DNA of 64,000 bases, taken from NCBI GenBank assembly GCA_016865505.2, contig AP025252.1:1798001-1862000 (forward strand), in the 5' to 3' direction. The number at the start of each line of letters is the position of its first letter. Position 1 is the stretch's first letter. The notes under the pieces were generated by a model, which saw only the letters and a list, made by a program, of their open reading frames with translations, ran no database searches and was not told the origin of the DNA. Of the stretch, positions 1-8,102 are shown piece after piece. Position numbers and translations under genes: made by a program. The stretch comes from Bryobacterales bacterium F-183 (lineage in GTDB: Bacteria > Acidobacteriota > Terriglobia > Bryobacterales > Bryobacteraceae).

Positions 1-2
1 GG

Positions 3-926
3 ACCGGATCTCCCCACTCCTTCGACTCGCTGGCCCAACGCGTTTTCCGATCTATGACCACAGCCGGCGTCTCCGTCTACCCGATCGATGCCCGAGGCCT
101 CCTCGTCGACCGCCTCTACCGCGCCAAGGACCCCTTCGCGCGCTACGCCATGAGCCAGGTTCTTGGTGCTTCCCAAAGCCGTGGCCGCCAGCGCGGTGGC
201 CGTGGGACCTTTGTCAGTTCGGATCCTCTCGTACACGGCGAACGCGACGAAAACACCGCGCATCACGACATCATGCAGGACATCGCCAAGCGTACCGGTG
301 GCCGCGCGTTCTTTGACTCCAATGCAGTAGCCAAAGCCGCCCTCGACGCCATCTCGGACAACGCCGGAGCCTACACCCTGGGCTTCTATCCGGCGGGTGG
401 CAGCGACGAGGCCGATGGCAAGTTCCACCGCCTGCAAGTGAAGTTGAAGGGCCGTGACGGAACACAGATCCGCCATCGGGAAGGCTACTTCGCCGCTGCA
501 GTCAAGCCGCCCAAAGACGAACTCCGCCGCGACTCGATGCTCGTCCTCATGAACGGACCTCTGCGCCTCGACGCGATCCCGCTCGCCGTCCAATGCGTAC
601 CTCTGGATCCAGGCAAAGCGCGCGTGGTCATCCGCGTGGACCCTACGGCCATCACCTTCCGCGAGTCCTCTTCACAATGGAGCGGAGAGTTGGAAATCGC
701 CCTGCTGTACCTCGATGGTGCCGACCAGCGCCGCGGCGTCACGGCGGAAACCCTCCGCCTGAACCTTTCCGCCGTGGAATACGCGCAAGCGATGGAGCAG
801 GGCATCAACTACAGGTTGGAAGCGCTGCTACCGAAAGACGCCAAGGTATTGATAGTGGGCGTACGTGACAACGCGGACGGCCGCCTGGGCACCGTCCGCG
901 TCAATTTGGAAACCGTACTGCCGTAA
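3..926 (+). CDS. VWFA-related acidobacterial domain protein, C-terminal part (5' truncated by the window)
   Basis: The frame is open from the window edge, so the N-terminal part, expected to hold the signal peptide and most of the VWFA fold, lies outside; the ATG at 54 is internal. The visible 307 residues contain the block typical of the VWFA-related acidobacterial family: DIAKRTGGRAFFDSN, followed by the SDNAGAYTLGFYP strand and the HRLQVKLKGRDGTQIRHREGYF segment. A further region of about 140 residues with no recognised motif follows. Members of this family are usually secreted proteins of unknown role found in many copies per acidobacterial genome. The stop lies 3 bp from the stop of the convergent nrdB gene. 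The family call is firm; the function is unknown. Confidence 0.85.
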   Translation, partial: TGSPHSFDSLAQRVFRSMTTAGVSVYPIDARGLLVDRLYRAKDPFARYAMSQVLGASQSRGRQRGGRGTFVSSDPLVHGERDENTAHHDIMQDIAKRTGGRAFFDSNAVAKAALDAISDNAGAYTLGFYPAGGSDEADGKFHRLQVKLKGRDGTQIRHREGYFAAAVKPPKDELRRDSMLVLMNGPLRLDAIPLAVQCVPLDPGKARVVIRVDPTAITFRESSSQWSGELEIALLYLDGADQRRGVTAETLRLNLSAVEYAQAMEQGINYRLEALLPKDAKVLIVGVRDNADGRLGTVRVNLETVLP

Positions 927-929
927 CGT

Positions 930-1928
930 CTAGAAATCTTCCGCGAACGCGACCTCGCCCGTCACACCCACCTGGTATGCCGACACGCGACGTTCAAAGA
1001 AGTTCGTTAGCTCTTGCACATCCTGCAGTTCCATGAACGCGAACGGATTGCGCGACCCGAACACCGGCGCACATCCCACCGCTTCCAACCGCCGGTCCGC
1101 GATGTACTGCAAGTACTCGCGCATGTGCGTTACCGACAGCCCGCTCACACCCTGACCCAGCGTATCTTCGGCGAACGTCAACTCGCAGTCCACCGCCTCG
1201 CGAATCATCAACGTCACATCGTCGTTGAACTTCGCGTCAAATAGTTCCGGGCGCTCGCGACGCACGGTCTCCACAACTTCCAGCGCGAACTCAATGTGCG
1301 CGCTCTCATCGCGGAACACCCAGTTGGTACCCGTCGCCAGACCCTGCAGCAACCCGCGGGACCGCAAGTAGTACACATACGCAAACGCCGCAAAAAAGAA
1401 CAGCCCCTCGATGCAGCACGCAAAACACACCAGATTCAGCAGAAACTGCCGCATGTCTGCATCCGTACGCAGCTCTTCCAGCTGTTGAATCGAATCGATC
1501 CACTTAAAGCAGAAATCCGCCTTCTTCTGAATCGACGGGATGTTCTCCACCGCCGAAAACGCCGCCGCCCGCTCATCCGGATCCGTGATGTACGTATCAA
1601 GCAGCGTCAGGTAAAACTGCACGTGCAGCGCTTCTTCGTACAACTGCCGCGACAAGTACATCCGCGCTTCCGGCGAATTGATGTGCTTGTACAGGTTCAG
1701 CACCAGGTTGTTGCCAACGATGCTGTCGCCGGTAGCGAAAAACGCCACCAGACGTTTGATCAGGTGTTGCTCAGCCGGCGTCATCCGGCTCCGCAAATCG
1801 GTCACATCGGTCGAAAAATCGACCTCCTCGACGGTCCAGGTGTTCTTGATGGCAGTCTTGAACATCTCGAAGTACACCGGGTACTTCATCGGCCGGAGTG
1901 TCAGGTTAAAGCCTGGATTGAGAATCAT
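930..1928 (-). CDS. nrdB: Ribonucleoside-diphosphate reductase, beta subunit (class Ia R2)
   Basis: This is the 332-aa di-iron, tyrosyl-radical subunit that generates the radical used by NrdA for dNTP synthesis. All metal ligands are visible: D68 (ATGDS), E99 and H102 (EEALH), E174 (CCIEG), E208 and H211 (DESAH). The radical tyrosine is Y106, four residues after H102 as in E. coli R2, so this is a classical Tyr-radical enzyme and not the Phe-containing class Ic type. I chose the ATG at 1928 (MILNPGFN), 8 bp after the nrdA stop; the in-frame ATG at 1979 lies inside nrdA and adds only a translation of its 3' end. It forms an operon with nrdA and is presumably controlled by the same NrdR-like site. 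Confidence 0.95.
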   Translation of the reverse strand: MILNPGFNLTLRPMKYPVYFEMFKTAIKNTWTVEEVDFSTDVTDLRSRMTPAEQHLIKRLVAFFATGDSIVGNNLVLNLYKHINSPEARMYLSRQLYEEALHVQFYLTLLDTYITDPDERAAAFSAVENIPSIQKKADFCFKWIDSIQQLEELRTDADMRQFLLNLVCFACCIEGLFFFAAFAYVYYLRSRGLLQGLATGTNWVFRDESAHIEFALEVVETVRRERPELFDAKFNDDVTLMIREAVDCELTFAEDTLGQGVSGLSVTHMREYLQYIADRRLEAVGCAPVFGSRNPFAFMELQDVQELTNFFERRVSAYQVGVTGEVAFAEDF

Positions 1929-1936
1929 GATCTTGG

Positions 1937-4330
1937 TTACTGGCAGGCTTCGCAGGACTCTGGATTCTCCAGCGAACACGCCACTGCTTTACTCGCGTTC
2001 AGAGCCGCACTCGCCGCCGACACCGGCACCGTCGCCTTTGCGATCTTCGACGCCGGGCGCGAACGCAGATAGTACGTCGTCTTCAGCCCCTTCTTCCACG
2101 CATACATGTACATCGACGACAACTTGCCGATATTCGGGCTCTCCATAAACAGGTTCAGCGACTGGCTCTGGTCGATGAACGCGCCGCGCTCGGCCGCCAT
2201 ATCGATCAAGGACCGCATCGGGATCTCCCACGCCGTCCGGTACACCGCCCGCAACTCCACTGGCAGCTCCGCCAGATTCTGCACCGAACCTTCAGCCATC
2301 TTCAGCTTGTTGCGGACATCTTCCGTCCAATGCCCCAGGGCCTTCAGATCATTGGCAAGATACCGGTTGATCTGCAAAAAGTCACCCGACAACGTCTCGC
2401 GCTTGAACAGGTTCGACACCTGCGGCTCGATGCACTCCGAACACCCGGCAATCGACGCAATCGTCGCCGTCGGCGCAATCGCAATCAGTAACGAATTCCG
2501 CAGTCCCGTCTTCTGGATCCGCGCCCGCAACGCATCCCAGCGCTTGTTATCGGCAGGCGTCACGCCCCAGGCGTCGAACTGCAAATCGCCCTTCGCCGCG
2601 CGGGTCTCCCCAAACGACAGATGCGGACCACTCGCCTCCGCCAACTCGCAGGAAACAACCAGCGCGTTGTAATAAACCTCTTCCTGGATCTTGCGCGACA
2701 GCTCACGGGCTTCCGGAGCATCAAACGCCAGCTTCAACTGGAAGAACACATCCTGCAACCCCATCACGCCCAAGCCCACCGGACGCCACCGGTGATTGGA
2801 CACCTTCGCCGCATCGGTCGGATAGTAATTGATGTCGATCACCCGATCGAGAAGCGGCACCGCACGCCGCACCGTATCCGCCAGCTTCGCAAAGTCGAAC
2901 TTGCCGTCCACCACATGCCGCGCCAGGTTGATCGACCCCAGGTTGCACACCGCAGTCTCCGCGTTCGACGTCACTTCAATAATCTCGGTGCACAGGTTCG
3001 ACAGGTGCACCACGTTCGCCTGCGACGCGCCGGTCTGGTTGGACTTGGCGTTGGACGCATCCTTAAAGGTCATCCAGCCATTGCCCGTCTCGGCCAGCAT
3101 TCGCATCATCCGCGCGTACAAGTCGCGAGCCTTGATCTGCCGGTTGTACAAGCCAGCCGCTTCCGCTTCCTCATACGCCTTCCGGAACTCCGGCCCATAC
3201 AAATCCGGGAAGTGCGGAACCTTGGCGGGATCGAACAGACTCCACACGCCGTCGGTATCCACCCTCTCCATGAATAGATCCGGAATCCAGTGCGCGAGGT
3301 TCAGATTATACGTACGCCGCGCCTCATCGCCCGTGTTGTCGCGCAGCTCCAAAAACTCCTCGATGTCCGCATGCCACGGCTCCAGGTACACGCAGCACGC
3401 GCCCTTGCGCTTGCCCCCCTGGTTCACCGCCGACACCGACGAATCGAGCGTCTTCAGCCACGGCACGATCCCGTTCGACTTCCCGTTCGTCGCCTGAATC
3501 AACGACCCGCGCGACCGGATCCGGTGATACGCCAGCCCAATGCCGCCCGAAAACTTCGACAGCATCGCGACATCCTTATACCGGTCGTAAATCGCCTCCA
3601 GGTGATCCTGCGGCGAATCGAGCAAATAGCAGCTCGACATCTGTGGGTGCGACGTGCCCGAATTGAACAGCGTCGGCGAACTCGGCAGATAATCCAAGCG
3701 CGCGATCAGGTCGTAGAAGTCAATCGCTTCCTGCGGCGTACGCGACAGCCCGCAAGCCACACGCAAGAAGAAGTACTGCGGCGTCTCGAGCACGTCCCGC
3801 GTTTCCGGATGCTTCAGCAAATACCGGTCGTACACCGTCCGGATGCCGAAAAACTCAAACCGGTCCGACAGCCGCTCATCAATCGCGCTATTCAGCTTCC
3901 GCGCGTTCTCCCGCACAAACGCCGCCGTACCCTCGGCGATCAACCCAAACCGGTGCCCGGCTTCGATCGACTGTGAAAACGAAAAGATGTTCTGATTCTG
4001 GACTTCCTTCTCGATGTACTGGTCCAGCAGCCGCGCGGCCAACCGGCTGTACTCCGGCTCTTCCGCAATCAGCGACGACGCCGTCTGAATCGAAAGCTGA
4101 TCCAGCTCTTTGGTCGTGGACTTCTCGTACAGACCCCCAATGGTCTTAATCGCCACCCGCATCGGGTCGACGTGCGCCAGTCCAACAGCCGAACGCTGTA
4201 CCGCGCGAATGATTTTCTCAACGGACACGGGTTCCAGAGACCCGTTCCGCTTTCTCACATGCATGGTCGTCTGCGGAGTCTCCGCAAATACGCCAGGGAT
4301 CAATACATCGGATTCAACAGTGCCAGCCAT
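1937..4330 (-). CDS. nrdA: Ribonucleoside-diphosphate reductase, alpha subunit (class Ia R1)
   Basis: This 797-aa protein is the catalytic subunit that reduces ribonucleoside diphosphates. It begins with an ATP-cone (about residues 23-110, MHVRKRNGSLEPV onward), which in this family provides dATP/ATP feedback control. The R1 barrel follows, with the SSCYLLDS and NLCTEI cysteine segments and the AQSLNLF-like block near the end (QSQSLNLFMESPN). The redox-active C-terminal pair is present as CEAC in the last residues, as needed for thioredoxin or glutaredoxin reduction. The start at 4330 leaves about 20 residues before the ATP-cone. nrdB follows after 8 bp. An NrdR-like box lies about 80 bp upstream of the start. 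Confidence 0.96.
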   Translation of the reverse strand: MAGTVESDVLIPGVFAETPQTTMHVRKRNGSLEPVSVEKIIRAVQRSAVGLAHVDPMRVAIKTIGGLYEKSTTKELDQLSIQTASSLIAEEPEYSRLAARLLDQYIEKEVQNQNIFSFSQSIEAGHRFGLIAEGTAAFVRENARKLNSAIDERLSDRFEFFGIRTVYDRYLLKHPETRDVLETPQYFFLRVACGLSRTPQEAIDFYDLIARLDYLPSSPTLFNSGTSHPQMSSCYLLDSPQDHLEAIYDRYKDVAMLSKFSGGIGLAYHRIRSRGSLIQATNGKSNGIVPWLKTLDSSVSAVNQGGKRKGACCVYLEPWHADIEEFLELRDNTGDEARRTYNLNLAHWIPDLFMERVDTDGVWSLFDPAKVPHFPDLYGPEFRKAYEEAEAAGLYNRQIKARDLYARMMRMLAETGNGWMTFKDASNAKSNQTGASQANVVHLSNLCTEIIEVTSNAETAVCNLGSINLARHVVDGKFDFAKLADTVRRAVPLLDRVIDINYYPTDAAKVSNHRWRPVGLGVMGLQDVFFQLKLAFDAPEARELSRKIQEEVYYNALVVSCELAEASGPHLSFGETRAAKGDLQFDAWGVTPADNKRWDALRARIQKTGLRNSLLIAIAPTATIASIAGCSECIEPQVSNLFKRETLSGDFLQINRYLANDLKALGHWTEDVRNKLKMAEGSVQNLAELPVELRAVYRTAWEIPMRSLIDMAAERGAFIDQSQSLNLFMESPNIGKLSSMYMYAWKKGLKTTYYLRSRPASKIAKATVPVSAASAALNASKAVACSLENPESCEACQ

Positions 4331-4408
4331 TCAGGGGAAGTCCGTTCAGAGGTTTTCCACGTCATTTCAAAACATTTCGGCCCCTTTGTGGGGCTCCGTG
4401 CGTGGTAA

Positions 4409-4424
4409 CCACAATATACTGTGC
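4409..4424 (-). promoter_or_regulatory. Putative NrdR box upstream of nrdA
   Basis: The 16-mer CCACAATATACTGTGC matches the NrdR consensus acaCwAtATaTwGtgt at 13 of 16 positions by eye. NrdR boxes normally come in pairs about 31 bp apart; a weak second site (8 of 16) begins at 4440, exactly 31 bp away. It lies in the divergent region between nrdA (minus) and the first PEP-CTERM gene (plus). The position upstream of a class Ia RNR operon fits the known targets of NrdR. No nrdR gene is in the window. Confidence 0.6.
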
Positions 4425-4592
4425 TATCCGAGCTAAGGTCAACTACTAATCGGGGCCAATTTTCGTTAAGGCCCCTCTAGTCCCCTTGGAGAACACTTGC
4501 TTCATTTTGTATGTCGGAATTCCACCGAAAAAAGCGCGTTCCTAAACAGGGGAGCCTCGCGCTCACCCTCTTTGGGAGACAGTTGAAAAGCA

Positions 4593-5201
4593 ATGACTAA
4601 AAGTTCTCTGACCCGAGCCTTTGCCGTCGCCATCGCCGCACTGGCAGCCGCAAATGCGAAAGCTGATGTCATCGATCAGTACCAGGGCAATTGGGACGCC
4701 GTCCAGTTGCAGCTAAATCGCACCATCCAGACCCAGTCGTTCGTCACTGCGGTAAACAATATCTCAGGCGCCGGCTTCCGCATCCTGAACGGAAACAACC
4801 CCGGTGACCTGTCCGCCGCCCTCTGGGACAAACCGCCACAACTCAGCGACGCCAAGATCCTCGCCCAGGGCATGGCCCGCGTCAACGCCCGCACCAATTG
4901 GTGGGTAGACGTATTCTGGAACCCCGTCGAAATCGAAGTCGGCGGCCTGTACTACTTGACCATCGGCGGCAATGTCGACGACATGTACGCCCTACACAGC
5001 ACCCAGAATCCTTACGCCGCAGGGCGCGCCTCCACCGGCTCGCTCTCTGACGATCTCGCCTTCCGTACCTTTACCGAAACCGGCGCCTTTGCAAACGCAG
5101 CTGCCAGCGTTCCGGAAAGCAACTCCACCCTGACCGCCGCAACCACTGCCTTGGCGGCAGCTGCCCTGCTCGCCAAAGCCCGCCGCCCCACCCAGTCGTA
5201 A
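4593..5201 (+). CDS. PEP-CTERM-like secreted protein, copy 1
   Basis: This 202-aa protein has an N-terminal signal peptide (about residues 1-24, ending near ANAKAD). Its C-terminal tail has the sorting-signal layout of PEP-CTERM proteins: VPESN, then a hydrophobic stretch rich in Ala and Leu, then a basic end (KARRPTQS). In systems where this is known, exosortase/archaeosortase-type enzymes recognise such tails. The middle (about 30-160) has no recognised domain but is clearly homologous to the next gene, sharing the QSFV-x-NI, GDL, ILA-G-AR and LAFRTFTET-like blocks, which look like a beta-sandwich. A GGGAGA ribosome site sits about 15 bp upstream. No exosortase gene is present in the window. 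Confidence 0.75.
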   Translation: MTKSSLTRAFAVAIAALAAANAKADVIDQYQGNWDAVQLQLNRTIQTQSFVTAVNNISGAGFRILNGNNPGDLSAALWDKPPQLSDAKILAQGMARVNARTNWWVDVFWNPVEIEVGGLYYLTIGGNVDDMYALHSTQNPYAAGRASTGSLSDDLAFRTFTETGAFANAAASVPESNSTLTAATTALAAAALLAKARRPTQS

Positions 5202-5293
5202 AAAGTGTCGCCGCGCTGTCGGAATCGCGACCAGAACATCGCTTCACCTGCATGGGGGCCAAACGCCCCCGTCAGGGGAGACCAATCACTTTC

Positions 5294-5902
5294 ATGAAGC
5301 GTCGCAATTTTCTTCCAGCCGCTGCCGCCGCCTTTGTCCTAGCCCTCGCCGGCGCCACCCCAGCCTCTGCCGACTCCATTAACGTCGACCAGAGCCAGAC
5401 CGTCACCAATTATGAAGTCGGCCGCTTCGCCATCGGAATGATCACGCAATCATTTGTCCCAACGGTGTCCAACATCAGAGGATTCAGCGTGTTCCTCGGC
5501 CGCGACTTCTTAGGTGCGGCCACCGGCGATCTTGACTACTACCTCCTCGATCAGCTCTCATTCAACAACGTGGTCACCTTCGGCCGCAGATTCGCCCGCC
5601 CCCTGGCTTGGACGGACGTTTACTTCCCCACTCCTGTCCAGATCACCCCGGGCAAGACCTACTATCTGGTGCTCCAGGGCCCCAGGGATGCCACTCTTCT
5701 GGGCGCCTTCGAGGGCTACGCAAATGGCCAAGTGTACTTCGGCGACAAGTTCACACCCGCATTTGCCGGTGACATCGCCTTCCGCACCTACACCGTAACC
5801 ACACCGCCGTCCGCGGTACCCGAAGGCAGCGCCGGACTTGTGACCGCCGCCTTGCTCCTCCTCCCGCTACTCACTAAATCCCGTCGTATGTGTAAACCGT
5901 AG
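5294..5902 (+). CDS. PEP-CTERM-like secreted protein, copy 2
   Basis: A tandem paralog of the preceding gene and, with the ATG at 5294, also 202 aa long. This start is preferred because it gives a clean signal peptide (MKRRNFLPAAAAAFVLALAG, cleaved near PASAD) and is preceded by GGGGAG; the upstream in-frame ATG at 5252 would add 14 polar residues. The tail is VPEGS, hydrophobic segment, KSRRMCKP, a PEP-CTERM-like sorting signal with Gly in place of the usual Pro. The core matches copy 1 around TQSFVPTVSNIRGF, GDLDYYLLD, WTDVYFPTPVQI and DIAFRTYT. The last 29 bp overlap the end of the convergent HExxH gene. The ligand or structural role is unknown. Confidence 0.75.
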   Translation: MKRRNFLPAAAAAFVLALAGATPASADSINVDQSQTVTNYEVGRFAIGMITQSFVPTVSNIRGFSVFLGRDFLGAATGDLDYYLLDQLSFNNVVTFGRRFARPLAWTDVYFPTPVQITPGKTYYLVLQGPRDATLLGAFEGYANGQVYFGDKFTPAFAGDIAFRTYTVTTPPSAVPEGSAGLVTAALLLLPLLTKSRRMCKP

Positions 5903-6779
5903 TGCCCTTGGCCCGATAAGAATTGGCCACCGGCAGCATCGAGTACAGCAGGATGCACTCCTCAATCGGAATCCAAGTCTGGCTCACCGCGAGCCCAGCC
6001 AGCCGCGAAGCTTCGTCGAATATCAGTTGCCACGCCATCTCACTGACCGGATCCGCCGGATCGCGTGACACGGTGTAGCGCCCCTTCGGCGGTCCGTACT
6101 TGCGCCGGTCATACACATGCTGCGCGATATACGCAATCGCCTCGTTCTGATTGTTCGCAATCGTCGCCTTCAGAAAGTCGAAGACGGCATGCGTCGCCTC
6201 ATGTACGATCAGCGATTCGCTCGTTGTTGCACTCACCCGAAACTGGCCGCGCGCAGTGCCGCCGGGAACGCTGTAATCGTAGTACGCCATGTGCCCAACG
6301 GAAGGGTCGAGCTTAACCGCGATCCGCCCCGATTGCACAGCCTCCGCAACCGCCAAGTAGTAACTCCCCAGAATCAGGCGCGGCCCCGCCGAGAACAGGA
6401 TCCCCGCCGTATAGGAATTGGTGAGAATCCGCACAATCCGCTGCTTCGCAATCTCTGTTTGGATAACGGAGTTAGGAAGATAAATCGTCCCCGGCGAATC
6501 CAGGCTGTTGAAGTGATAGCTCCTAAAGTCGGATGTCAACGTCGTACAGCCCACCCGGTTCTGCAAGTACCAGTTCACTTCCTTCACCGCCTCCCGCTCA
6601 TCACGAGGCAGGTTCGGATAATTGAACCGGATCAGATCCCAAGGTGCGACGCTGGACCGCGCCGCCAGGGACTTCCAACTGTCCCCCGTCACAACCTTAT
6701 AGGAAAATCCTCCCGCCGGGACAAAACCCGCCGGCGTCAGCACTCGCGGTGGCTTGATGTAATCAGCAAGAATGGGCAT
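5874..6779 (-). CDS. LysM-like domain protein with HExxH metallopeptidase-type motif
   Basis: This 301-aa protein has no signal peptide. Residues about 26-103 look like a LysM-type module: FSYKVVTGDSWKSLA, then LIRFNYPNL, VNWYLQNRVGC and PGTIYLP. The second half carries a gluzincin-like zinc site, H193-E194-A-T-H197 with E213 in NEAIAYIAQHVY as likely third ligand. The region around YYDYSVPGGTARGQF precedes it. Known LysM modules bind peptidoglycan or chitin, so a cytoplasmic-looking protein with this module could be exported by a non-Sec route or released by lysis; this is inference. It is the third gene of a likely minus-strand unit with the O-methyltransferase and the 52-aa open frame. The substrate is unknown. 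Confidence 0.65.
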   Translation of the reverse strand: MPILADYIKPPRVLTPAGFVPAGGFSYKVVTGDSWKSLAARSSVAPWDLIRFNYPNLPRDEREAVKEVNWYLQNRVGCTTLTSDFRSYHFNSLDSPGTIYLPNSVIQTEIAKQRIVRILTNSYTAGILFSAGPRLILGSYYLAVAEAVQSGRIAVKLDPSVGHMAYYDYSVPGGTARGQFRVSATTSESLIVHEATHAVFDFLKATIANNQNEAIAYIAQHVYDRRKYGPPKGRYTVSRDPADPVSEMAWQLIFDEASRLAGLAVSQTWIPIEECILLYSMLPVANSYRAKGTTVYTYDGI

Positions 6780-6826
6780 CCTACCGCGTTAGCGAGATCG
6801 GAGACCCCAGTGGAGCTTAGTAACAG

Positions 6827-6985
6827 CTACTGCACACACTCATAGACTTTACCGTCAGCGCTATCGGGATTTGGGCGCGTGCGGATCTTCCCGCCTGACT
6901 TTTCGCACCGATCTACGTAGTCAGTGATCGCGTTTTCGAGCCCGATCGTGCTCGCGAATCGTTGCAACGGGAACTGCATACTCAT
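6827..6985 (-). CDS. Small 52-aa protein translationally coupled to the O-methyltransferase
   Basis: The open frame starts MSMQFPLQRFASTIG and ends DGKVYECVQ before a TAG at 6827. Its ATG overlaps the methyltransferase TGA in an ATGA junction (6982-6985), the usual sign of translational coupling, and the LysM/HExxH gene begins 47 bp downstream on the same strand. Composition is ordinary for a folded small protein: two cysteines (residues 27 and 50), a mixed helical N-terminal half and a basic KIRTRP segment. I recognise no family. It could be a small accessory protein or, more speculatively, a modified peptide, since a methyltransferase and a metallopeptidase-like protein flank it. Its short length makes it easy to miss. 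Confidence 0.55.
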   Translation of the reverse strand: MSMQFPLQRFASTIGLENAITDYVDRCEKSGGKIRTRPNPDSADGKVYECVQ

Positions 6986-8022
6986 TTATAAGCGATCGCC
7001 GCGCTCGACGGACCCGCAAGGTGGATCGTCTCAAACCGCTGGAATCCCACCTCACGGCACCAGCCCTCAAAGTCCGCTGCCGAGTAATCGAACGCGTCCC
7101 CGAACTCAATCAGCATATTCAGCGACATCAGCAGACCCTGCACGTTCTCCCTCCGCGCATTGTCGATCAACGCCTCCACCACAATGAACGCCCCACCCTC
7201 CGGCAAAGCGTCGTACGCCGCGCGAATCAACTGCTTTTTCTTCTCGAGATTCCAGTCATGCAGGATCATGCCCATCGTGATCACATCCGCCTTGGGCAGC
7301 GGATCCACAAAAAAGTCGCCGGACGCCGTCCGTACCCGCCCTGCAAGTCCCACTTCCGCAATATGCTTCTCCGCCACCGGAGCCACCGGAGGCAGGTCGA
7401 ACGTAATGCACTCCCGCAACCCCGGATGCCGTTTCGCTACTTCGATGCAGAGCAGCCCAGTCGCCCCACCGACATCGCAAAGCGTCCGGTACCGCGAAAA
7501 ATCAAACTTCTCCGCCAACGCCTCAAAGTTGATCCGCGACAGCCCGCACATCGCCCAAAGAAACTGCTCCAGCTTCCCCGAATCCGAGTACAACTCCTCA
7601 AAAATCCCCTTGGTCCCGTGCTTGACCTCGTTCTGCGGCCGCCCGGTCCGCAGCGCCTCCGGCAGATCATGCCAGAACCGGAACAGCCTGGCGTTGAGCA
7701 TCGTTAGGATCCCGCCCACATACCGCGGACTTTTGCGATCCAGGTACAGCAAGCCTTCCGCTGTGTTGTAGTACCGCCCATCCGGCCCATCCCCGTCGCG
7801 ATCCAAAAACTTCATCGCCACCAGCGCATCAAAGAAGTCGTACGTCCCGCGGGGGTGCAACTGCAGCGCGACCCCCAACTCCTCAGCCGTCATCCGCCGG
7901 TCCCCCAGCACCGTAAACAGCTCAAACTCGACCGCCGTCAACAGCACCTTCGACGACCAGAACCCAAACGCAGTTTGCAGAATCGAACCCGGATCAACAG
8001 CACGCATAACAAGCGCAATCAT
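6982..8022 (-). CDS. SAM-dependent O-methyltransferase (plant-type family 2, dimerising)
   Basis: This 346-aa protein carries an N-terminal dimerisation winged-helix domain (about 12-100: FWSSKVLLTAVEFELF, then MTAEELG) and a C-terminal Rossmann domain. The SAM site is visible as DVGGATG (183-189), FDLPPV (208-213) and GDFF (235-238). The catalytic His is expected at H255 in ILHDW, as in acetylserotonin and hydroxyneurosporene O-methyltransferases. The substrate cannot be told from sequence; small aromatic or polyketide hydroxyls are typical for the family. An alternative ATG at 8007 would remove five residues. The stop overlaps the start of the 52-aa frame (ATGA). Confidence 0.85.
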   Translation of the reverse strand: MIALVMRAVDPGSILQTAFGFWSSKVLLTAVEFELFTVLGDRRMTAEELGVALQLHPRGTYDFFDALVAMKFLDRDGDGPDGRYYNTAEGLLYLDRKSPRYVGGILTMLNARLFRFWHDLPEALRTGRPQNEVKHGTKGIFEELYSDSGKLEQFLWAMCGLSRINFEALAEKFDFSRYRTLCDVGGATGLLCIEVAKRHPGLRECITFDLPPVAPVAEKHIAEVGLAGRVRTASGDFFVDPLPKADVITMGMILHDWNLEKKKQLIRAAYDALPEGGAFIVVEALIDNARRENVQGLLMSLNMLIEFGDAFDYSAADFEGWCREVGFQRFETIHLAGPSSAAIAYK

Positions 8023-8042
8023 AACGCGCCGCCGCGATCACC

Positions 8043-8081
8043 AAAGCAAAAAGGCCGTCCCCCTAATTAGAAGGACGGCCC
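8043..8081 (-). terminator. Intrinsic terminator of the TonB receptor gene
   Basis: On the minus strand an 8-bp perfect stem, GGCCGTCC/GGACGGCC (8080-8073 with 8060-8053), encloses a 12-nt AT-rich loop and is followed by TTTTTGCTTT. It starts about 20 bp after the stop of the receptor gene and just before the O-methyltransferase start, so it should separate the two units. Confidence 0.85.
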
Positions 8082-8102
8082 CAATTTGCGAACTGCAGTA
8101 GC

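Noticed and set aside
4486-4501. Sigma-54-like element (TTGGAGAACACTTGC) before the first PEP-CTERM gene
   Set aside because: The GG and GC dinucleotides are 9 bp apart instead of the required 10, and the rest of the -24 box is poor.
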